DNA of 64,000 nucleotides from assembly GCF_905220415.1 (NCBI RefSeq), contig NC_059555.1:6750001-6814000 (forward strand), given 5' to 3'. The notes beneath the pieces are model-generated. The model ran no database searches and was not told the DNA's origin. It was given only the letters and a program-made list of their open reading frames with translations. The position numbers and the translations under genes were made by a program. The stretch comes from Colias croceus (taxonomy: Eukaryota; Arthropoda; Insecta; Lepidoptera; Pieridae). Shown here in pieces: positions 13,818-23,779 of this stretch (positions are counted from its first letter, which is position 1; each line of letters starts with the position of its first letter).

Positions 13818-15657
13818 TATGGCATAATTATTTACCATATTATTGTACCCAATACAACATCGATTTAATGAAACAAAAACGAAAAACCAAACAATATGTA
13901 AATACACAATTATTCAATAAAAATTCTAATATAATTTGTTGAATATTAAAAAAAAAATTGTACGAAAAATTTTGGGTCCTTGAAAGATTTTTTGCTAACC
14001 GTACAAAGCGATCGCCGCTTATTTTCACTTACATTAGTTTAGTGAAGGATAGTATAAATGAAATATGTGCGCAGTTCGCGTGATGTCTCCATCCCTTTGA
14101 CGAGCAAGGGACCGTCCCCCCATTTACGTGATTGGATTCTTTTTTTATAAAAATTCACCGATCTCTGTGCGAGCGAAGTGTTCGATATTTGAAAATATTT
14201 TGCTTTTTAATCTGTTTTGATCGGTACCGAGTTGATGTGTCGTTTTGATCCACAGTGTGTATTGTTGTCTGCAGTAGGTAATTCTCAATAACATCATCAT
14301 TGTACAGTGTATTTGTTTTTCTGTACCTACCTTTAATTGTGGGGTGTAGGTAGATATATTATGTACATAATTTTCAACAATTAAAATTATTATCAATCAC
14401 AAAGTCTTTCATGCATGCATGTGCAGTATTTTCATAATAACATATTTTTTACAACTGAAATAAAAAATAAATAAAAAAAATGTTATCATCACATCAATCA
14501 AATCATATTATCTTTCACGAACGGACTATTCATTATAAACCATAAATAATCCCAAATTTTCGAAATTCAGTTCTATTCGTTTAAATATTTATTGCATAAC
14601 ACTCACAAATGCTGAAAGGGTGTTAGGACACGTGGCATCTAACCCTGACCAGAATATGTTGACCTCCACCACCCCAGGGACAGCTACGACACCACAGAAT
14701 CTTACAAAGGGCATGTATTTTGCAGAGCTCTACGTACACTGGTCAATAGTTAGGAAAGATTTGCTTTAATACGTTTAAAATTTATCGCACTGGTTGTTTG
14801 TTTGGTTTGATTCGATTTGTGATGTTTATGGCAGGATAATAAAGTTTATGATTCCTGGTTCTGGTGGTCATAAATCTTCAATTATCGCTAACTTGTTGTT
14901 ACACGAAATATCCATTTGATTGACAAATATTATCGTGTTTTGAACTTGATTGAGATTATTTCAAATGTTTATTGCATTTGTTAATGTGTTTCCTTACTAA
15001 TTGGCCATCGGAATAAGATATAATGACGCAATACAAAACTTTCCCACAATAAATACGAATTTGGAACTGGATTGATAAAAAATGTATTAAATCTTTATAT
15101 TACATTTTGCTTGAAGATATACCTATTCTCCAAATCAAAAACTAAAATCAATAGAAAAATGTATGAAAAACACAATGGAATCCCTAATAGCTGTATAAAT
15201 TAATACCATCAAGTGAACATTACAATTCGTATTCTACAAAAAACATAATATCCTGACAAGCTGAAGAGGGGACGAGACAAATTATTTTTCATAATAATAT
15301 CAACGGCATCGGCGCGTGACCGAAAATTATTTTTTGCACGTCCACCCTCGAGCGCTGTCAGAGGAGAACTGAGGATGGCGGAAGTTGTAAAATAGTGATT
15401 TGTTACGCACGCGACTTGGCGTCTGACGGTAGTTCCGGTGATGGTTGTAATGACGTTGGTTGCGAAACGCCGCCAAAAGTTCTAGTATTCGACTCACCCT
15501 TACTCTCAATTTATTGAGATCTTACTTTTATGCCCTATTAAGCTTCTGTCCATTATCGAACTAAGTTAATGTGTTTGCTTTGATGGATATCTTTGTGTGG
15601 TTTGCGATTCACTTTTAAAACTTTCAGTTGTTGCATTGTTAAAACCTATATTAAACA
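13818..15657. other. Gene-free spacer
   Basis: AT-rich; a slightly GC-richer block at 15330-15480 (CTCGAGCGCTGTCAGAGGAG) has no repeat or domain signal. Confidence 0.45.
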
Positions 15658-15837
15658 TCCATACCTACTAATATTATAAATGCGAAAGTAACTCTGTCTG
15701 TCTGTCTGTTACTCAGTCACGCCTAAACTACTGAACCAATTTGCATGAAATTTGGTATGGAGATATTTTGATACCCGAGAAAGGACACCTTTTATTGCGA
15801 AATAAGTACCACGGGCGAAGCCGGGGCGGACAACTAG
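15658..15837 (+). mobile_element. Helitron-like element, complete
   Basis: A|TCCATACCTACTAATATT at the left end, CTGTCTGTCTGT repeats, then CCACGGGCGAAGCCGGGGCG and CTAG|T at the right end. A textbook complete non-autonomous copy and a good reference for the others. Confidence 0.85.
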
Positions 15838-18800
15838 TAGAAAATGTCACGATTTAGTTTAATATTAAACAAGCTGTAAACGTTAATAAAAATTCTTCTC
15901 AAATTCGCGATAGCGTCAAATACTTTGAAACTCAGTCAGCGAAGTCCTTAAAACAGAAGAGTCTTGTAAAACAGAAAAGTTAGGACAGCTGTAAAGTTCC
16001 TAGTAAAAGTGCACTGAAGAACCAGATATAATCTTGTCTTTTATATACACAGTGTGACTAAGCTTTTGTAGTTAACCTTCTTATGAATCACTACTACCGA
16101 ATACTGATGATGTTTGTTATTGTGATGAAACATAATTATTATAAAGAATTGAACGAAAGGAAATGTTGGTAAGTACCAAAACAAACGCAGTAATATCACT
16201 AACTCCACTTGACTTACGCTGCAAGCAACACGAATCAGAAATTTATATCTTGATCAGAATCTATCCATTTCCCAGCTAAATGACTTTCATTAGCCGATTC
16301 AAAGATTCCGCAAGGCTGTCGAAGACCCATCAATCTCCAGCACCTTATAAAGGAACCGGTAGACCTCAATTAAATTCAATGAGCATTTTAAACCTTCGAA
16401 CTGAAAGATAATAAGGTGAGCGGTATTAAATTGAATCAACATCATTAATTGTGCTTTAAAACAATGAGGCTATTAGAACGTGCAGTTAGGGGAAAAAATG
16501 TATTTTATTAGATTATTCTACATGTATTATCTCTTGGACAAACAGCTCTGGAGTCTGAACCATCAATATGGGCTATTTTTGGTAGAACAGCGTCTGCAAT
16601 TGTATATGCCTTATACACGAGTAATTGGCGAAACTATAATTTAAATGGCACATTTAGCCACTTATTCTTAACACACGGAATAATTTAATATTTTGCTTTG
16701 CTATTTGATAATGATGACTTGAATGATTTATGGAAGTTTTCAGTAAAACCTTATATAATTTGATCCGTTTATTGCGTTTTGATTGTTTGACTTTTGAGCT
16801 CTACTAAGGAACATTAGCACTTAACTTTCTATACAGAAATCGTTTGTCCTATTCAGTTAAACTAGAAAACTGAACCAAACTATCTCTACAATCTGTTATC
16901 TAAAACGAAACCCGTAATTAAAAAGTTACCCCTCATTTGTCGATCGCAAATAATCTGACGTCAGGGTTGTGCAAACAGTCAAACTGACATTTGTGTACAT
17001 TGTTAGCGGTTGGGCAAACAGCAAAAATGTTGGGTCAGTAACGAACCGGTAATCCGATTCCGAATGGTCAGTTCTGAAGTTTCGATCAGCAATCAAGTGA
17101 GACAACATATCTGTTTCGTGAGCAAACACTCCTACGTGAAGTCGATGCGTTACATTTTTGGTATCAGATTCGATTGTTGTATTTCGTTTATTGTTTAAGG
17201 ATATTGTTTGGGATATTGGATTTGTGTGATGCGATTGCTTTTGTGATTACGACTTATGTGGAAATGGAGATAATAAAATGTAAGCAAATAAAACTAACTG
17301 TAAGCTACAGACGTCGCTAACAGCATAATGCTTTTTTTAATTCTATCTAGACAGTACCCATAGTGTTAACAAAATCTATATTTTCTTAATTGTATAAGTA
17401 CCTATAGTAAATAGGATATGTATATTAAGCTGTAAGTGTAAACAAATTTCATAAAAAAATTCACAACAGCTGATAGCATTCGAATATAATAAAGCAGAAT
17501 TATTCGTGAAACAACTTAATGTAATTTTAGAGAACTTTAAGTATACTACTGCTGATAATGTAAACTACTGCTGAGATGAGCAATATGTAATTATAAATAT
17601 TATTAAATATTGGAATTGAACATAGTTCATATAGAATCTAGCTATACATCTATATTATAGATGTTTGTTACTCACTTACGAAATAACGATTGGTCGCAAT
17701 TGTCTGGAACATCACATACATTCATCCACCCACCACAACAGTTATATTCATCTAAATCCCCTCCACTTCACTCATACCCGCACTCAATTCCAATTCAAAA
17801 ACAGACAGAAGTTAATAACACGAATGTTTTTCACGATCGTGATCGATACACACGTAAAAACACTTGCGAAGTACAAAAACGATTCACATGTCGAGTAATA
17901 TCAACTGACATACGGGATGTATTCGATCAGCCAAATAAATCGAGAGCAGAACAAAAACCTTTATTAACTATTCATTGGTGCGGTACACCAAAGGGCCTCG
18001 CTCGTCGCACGCAAAAAATCACCAAAAACCCGATTGATAGGTATATCCGCCTAATTTGACTATAAGAACCGCGGGAATACGTCATATCGTATACCCCTTT
18101 CATGCAATACACCCAGAAACAATCCTTTGAATTAACGACATATATCCGGTGGAATTCATCGCAAACAAAAAGAGATTTTTTAAGATCTTTCCAATTAAAT
18201 GCGAAGTAAAACGGTTAAGTGATGGGGGTCTGAAGTGGCGGTAAATCAGTTTAGTGGATTTTAATTATGGTAATCAGGATGTCCTTTTCTCTCTGTTCTT
18301 TAGTCCTTTTGTTGTCTAATTTGCGAGGATTGGATTCTTACGTCGATTGAAATATAAACTTGAATATGTTCTGTTTGTTTTGCGCTCGCTTGCGATTACT
18401 AATTTTGCGCAATTGAATTTTATTCGAGCTTTTATATAGCCTTTTATATTCTATGGGATTTTAACGCCATATTAGCTAGGCCTTTGGTTCAGAAGCCTTT
18501 AGATATCGTCAAACAATGTGGCGCTTGGTTTTCGTTGGTCATTTAAGCTTTACTCTGCAGTAGGGTACAGGATTTGAACGAGTCTTTCAATTTGAACACG
18601 TAAAAAAAATGATTGGAATTTGGAGTAATAATTAAAATATTGTGAAGGTTAATAAAATAAAATAGAAACAACGATGAATCTTGTCATTGAAATTATTATT
18701 TCTAAAGTAGGTATAGATATTAACAACAAAATAAAAAAATATATATATCTATTGATTTCCATACAAATATAATATCGTCTGACTATACACCTATTGTAGA

Positions 18801-20307
18801 ATTTAAAAATTCAATTTTTTTTTATGAACACTAGGTAATAGCGTAATGAATATGAATAGGTACACTTACGACACATTTTATGAATAATACAGTGTGTATG
18901 TGCATGAGTGTCATACAAGTAAGTTTCGTATATAGGTAGGTACCTACATACAACTACATAAGTACAAATATTATGGAATTTTTATAGAAAATTTATAACA
19001 AATTTTTTTTTTTCAAATCAACAGATTTTTAAAATATTTTTTGATGATGTTGATTATAATAAATGGATGTTTGGTAATCTTTTACGCAAAACCAATTGAT
19101 TGGATTTGTATGAAATTCTGTACAGAGATTGAACAATGCTTCTTTCCACACGCGCTCTAGTGTAGATATCAGTAGGCTTCAGCTTGTAGAAATGTAAAAC
19201 CAAAAAAACATCCTAAACTAACTAGGTAGGTATGCATATTAATTATTAATTATATTTAATCGAAATCCATAATTAATAATAAGCCAATAATGTACTTAAA
19301 GTCCCTGAAAACGTCTATTGATTATTAACAAGGTAATTATTTTCAGACATTCCAACAACATTCCAGAAAAGGATCACAATAGAATTATAAAAACATCATT
19401 GTAATAATTGCATTAATTAAACCTTACTGGGAAAGAGTTCAGAACTAGAAAAATATAAGAAATCGATCTTTAACATAACTAAAACGATTCGAAAACTTGC
19501 ATCTTGATCAAAATGCGTATTGTAAATGACCAAATGAAGGTAACAGACTAATATAACTTTTCATACTTTATTCCTATTTTTTTTTACAATCATATTAACT
19601 AACCTATAATACCTAATTAACTAATAACTAACACAATTACTAAAAAATCAAATCACTAAGACATAATTGCGATCACGCCACGTTCACAAGCCCATTACAA
19701 CCCAACAATGGCCCTCATACAGATAGAATTAATTACAAGCAAATTATCACTAAACGAGAACAACATCTGACATTATAATACAATTATGCATAATTTACTT
19801 TTTTCCAGCTATAAATTATGTTAGGTACTTGTTCTACGACGCGTGACTAATATATTTCTATGCGTCGAAGTGACGGTTATAGCTTTTAGAGAATGTGATG
19901 TTTTTACTGTGGAAGACGTTTCTTTGAAACGAGCTGCAGGTTTTTACGTTTACAGAGAAATGAAATACATAGCTGTGTAGACGTGAAGCAACTCGCGATG
20001 CGTCTAATCGTTTGTTGAGACTCGTTTTTGAGGGACTTATGTAGTCAAGTATGTATGTGGCTATGTATGTTGTCTGTCGTCTATTGTCTACCTTAGTTAC
20101 ACAACGTTTTGACAAGTTTGATCTTTGGATCAGGTAAAAACTGGGAACTGTTATTGGTAAGAAATGTGATAAAGAGGATCTAAAAAAGATGTAGGTACTT
20201 CCTATAGGTGATAAAATTGAGGGGTAAGGAGTAGGAGGAATTCTGTAAAGTTATAGCTTGATAGCTAGCTAAAATACTTAATGAAAAATGATTGTTAGAT
20301 GGACACA
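15838..20307. other. Gene-free spacer
   Basis: Includes a 132-codon open frame at 17661-18059 that I reject as a gene. Nothing else recognised. Confidence 0.45.
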
Positions 20308-20484
20308 TCTTAATATATATAAATCTCGTGTCACAATGTTTGTCCTCAATGGACTCCTAAACCACTTAACCGATTATAATAAAATTCGCACACCATGTGC
20401 AGTTCGATCCAACTTGAGAGATAGGATAGTTTAAATCTCAAATCGTTTTAGAGAAAGCGGGCGAAGCCGCGGGCGGTAAGCTAG
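20308..20484 (+). mobile_element. Helitron-like element, complete, second subtype
   Basis: A|TCTTAATATATATAAATC... at the left, GCGGGCGAAGCCGCGGGCGG hairpin and CTAG|T at the right. Its left half differs from the 15658 subtype, sharing only the terminal hairpin region. Confidence 0.8.
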
Positions 20485-22349
20485 TATTTCACTAATGTAA
20501 AGCATGGGTTGAGTAGAGATCAATTTTTAAGGGCCATATCTACTATTAAGCTAAAAACATTTTATTCAAAGGATAGAATATTTAAAAACTAAGAATTGTA
20601 ATACTTACATCATAAAGAACAAGACATTTATAACCTCAAAATTATTTTATTAAATTATCTTACCGCACCGCTCTGCTCGTGAGAATATCTAATCGGGGGA
20701 TGATTGTACAAATGCAAACAATGAGCATCCCCGAGGATAATTTATACGTCTGAAAGCACCCCAGGCGGAAGTAGCCAGCCGCCATTTGCTGCACGCGGCA
20801 GGAAACGCACGCGCATCGAACGTCACTTCCGGTCGGCGCATCTAACTCTGTTGTGAAAGATATTGAAATCTCTTAAATGTGTCGCATCATTTGGTGTTCA
20901 AATTAATGGGTTTTAGAGTTAAGGGTGCAAATATTTTGGCCTTTCGTTAAATTTATGTGAATTTCCCAAATTTATTTGGCTAATGCATTTCAATACTCAT
21001 CGTTTAAATGTAGTTGCGGATTATTCCCCCATTAAACATAATTTACGACACCAACTACTTAATCGTGCTAAATAGAGCTAGAGGTGTGTCTGTAAAATTT
21101 CACCTGAAATAAAAACTTCATGATTTACACTAATACATAGATAACAATTAGCCTACTAGGTATAGAAAACCAAGAAAAATAAAGAAAATACACAATTATA
21201 ACATTATTTTTAACTAAATTGTGATTATCTTTAAAATTTAATAACCTTAGAGTATTCAATCGACATTTCCAGTCACGATACCTATAGTGGAAAATGCCTA
21301 TTATAATTTCGCCCACATTGTAAATCTGGAATACATTAGATCATTAGTTACCGAGGCAATACACAATCAATCTCTCTAGATTATCGTATTATGTTTATTC
21401 TGATTTCATTTCATGTAATAGGTATGCTTACATTTAGCCTTCAGCATACAGGGCTGTATCTTCACCTTTTACATGGTAATAAAATAATAAAAACGGACTG
21501 AAAAGTATAGATAGTTTACTACACACATACCAAACGTTGTTTTTTAGAATGTTACAAAAGGAAAGTGAAAATCAATTCAATAATTATTTCGTATTTTATA
21601 GATAGATAACGTACAGATAATTGAGTCATTTTCCCAGACATTTTCCCAGTTCCTATGCATAGCGGAAAAGCCTCCATAGCAAAGGATTTTCTTTACCTAC
21701 AGACCTTATTACAGACACACCTTAGACAGACATTTTCCCTGCGAAATCTATGAAATGCACGTGAAATAAGTATAATTATTTAAAAAAACGTCGATTTGCT
21801 TCTTCTTCTTCTTCTTCGAATCGTGGATGAAGCCAGAAAATACATCAATTTGCTAATGATTACGAATTTTTTCTTAACATGAATCTGTATAAGTACTTCA
21901 ATTTATACCTATAGGTACTTTTAATTGAATTCGTGTGTATCTATGCAGAAATCTATTTTATTACATAAATTCGAACGCACATACAAAAAAAACCGTGAGG
22001 CAAAACAAAAAGATTTTTAAATTCAGATTTTAAAAGAATAACTAATAGTCAATATCCACTACAGCTAAGTATTCCTAAGTAATAACTTAAGTCGAAGTAG
22101 GTCCCAAGTGAGTCACATAGCCTTAATCTAGGTAATGTAGGTGTCATAAAATTTAAGTGGAATTTTACATGCGGGAACATTGGAATTAAGTAGAACACGC
22201 TAGGCATATTAAATTATCGCATTAGTTATATTTTGTTGAAGTTTTATGTAAAATAAAAAATTTTGTCATCCAAAAAACTATCTATACTCATACAATCACA
22301 TTTCAAAAATTTTAAAACATCACTAAGTATATACTTAATATTTACAAAG
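20485..22349. other. Gene-free spacer with a possible regulatory island
   Basis: 20690-20850 is GC-rich and unique-looking, with CGGAAGTAG and GCCGCCATTT, motifs like ETS and YY1 sites; a (TTC)n run lies at about 21799-21817. The rest is AT-rich. Confidence 0.4.
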
Positions 22350-22559
22350 TCGCTGTCGCTGTCTTATCGTCGCTATGTACCTATGCTTATATCTTTAATA
22401 CTTTATGCAGCGGCTTTTGATGCGATTTTTCTTCAAGATAGAGATAGATACCTACTTCAACCACCCTCGAGAATCATCTCGAGGGTGGTTGAAGTAGGTA
22501 CCTATGTAATTTTTTTAAGATTTTAGACAAAGCGGGCGAAGCCGCGGGCGGAAAGCTAG
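22350..22559 (+). mobile_element. Helitron-like element carrying a 24-bp perfect palindrome
   Basis: Right end GCGGGCGAAGCCGCGGGCGG then CTAG|T (22556-22559). Left boundary approximate; the shared box GCTTTTGATGCGATTTTTC is at 22413-22431. A long hairpin (22449-22500) sits where other copies have simple sequence. Confidence 0.6.
22449..22500. repeat. Perfect inverted repeat, 24-bp arms with 4-base loop
   Basis: Arms TACCTACTTCAACCACCC... (22449-22472) and its exact complement (22477-22500) around ATCA, with imperfect extension outward. It lies inside a Helitron, 55 bases from the element's right end. Confidence 0.9.
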
Positions 22560-23559
22560 TAATGTATAATAATATAAATGTTACCTTTAGTGACAAAAGT
22601 GTAACCAATAATTATGAATCAATGAAATAATTGAAAGTTCGTAACACAATGCTATGTCAAATATTAGTTTACACGCAATATGATCTGTTGTGGTGTAAGG
22701 TGTCATATTATTTTTGTTCATTAACAGCAACAATGTGTTGATTTTCTTGATTATTTTATCATTATTTCTGAGATGTAACACTTTAAAGGTTTTACTATAA
22801 GATAATAACTTTATGTAAGTAATCGAAACCATGAACGGTGGAGATTTTAATGTTCTGGTAGACATTGTAACATAGCTAGAAACTACGCAAATAGGTACAA
22901 GTATTGCATTAAAACGTGAAATCATCTTTTAACCGTGTACATCCAAAACAAATCGTCACTTAGCAATACACATGAATAAAAACACATAAGAAACAAATAT
23001 AAAGGCCTTCTGAACCCTCGCTTGCCGTTTATCAGAGTATCTACTATCCACAAATTGCGACGCTATAGTGACGATCTAAATCTCGGCTGATATAAATCTC
23101 GTATTGAAAGAAACGTGCCCTCACATTCACGGGGTCCTTTCAACCAGACAAACAGACAGACTCTGAACAAACACTCAGGAGCGAAGAGATCAAAGCGCGA
23201 TATGATACGACACCGTTTAATTTGGCGCCAACTGCAACTGACAGGTCGCCATTTTGTAAGTTTTCGCGGGAGTTTCGGTTTTGTTTTTCATGTGAATGCT
23301 CGATGGAAATAACACATTGATTATTTATACAAATGATACACATATTGTATTAAAACTAAATATGGTTAGGTATTCCTTAAGTCTGTAACTTACAAAAAAA
23401 TAAAATTGAAAATCTTGATTACCAATACACAACACAAGTTCATTATAAATTTACTGTCTCTTTCTCATTCCAAACAAGAAATACCTAGTATTTTAAATTT
23501 AAAAGCCTTCACATTTCCAATCTCAACTAGACAATGCGTGTAAATTTTTACTAAAGGGG
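22560..23559. other. Gene-free spacer upstream of the LINE
   Basis: 23040-23290 is GC-richer and holds the palindrome TTGGCGCCAA (E2F-like) at about 23224 and CATTTTGTAAGT, which resembles a splice donor, at about 23252. It could be a promoter or 5' UTR exon, but no coding exon is seen. Confidence 0.35.
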
Positions 23560-23779
23560 CTTGCAAAGAAAGCTCTAGTGTCAAAATGTCAATGTGTGTT
23601 TAGAACTTTTCAGACAAAGCGTGTACGTGTGAAGAGTCGGGTGTACAAGTGGAGTGTTAATGAGTTTTCATTATTTATCAGCTGGGAGTTAAGATTGGAG
23701 ACGCGAAGGGGATTACAGATCATGAAAATTACATGTGATGTGAATAAATCGCGTTTAAAATCCGTTAAAAATTCTTTAA

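Noticed and set aside
13701..14028. Overlapping minus-strand frames of 62-68 codons
   Set aside because: They cover the right arm of the 409-bp MITE and adjacent AT-rich DNA.
17661..18059. 132-codon open frame, the longest outside the three real coding regions
   Set aside because: No domain, signal peptide or membrane segment; composition matches surrounding spacer; a second frame (17665-17898) overlaps it. Probably chance, though a small orphan gene cannot be fully excluded.
22587..22925. 112-codon minus-strand open frame
   Set aside because: AT-rich, no recognisable domain, no promoter or splice context; chance frame.
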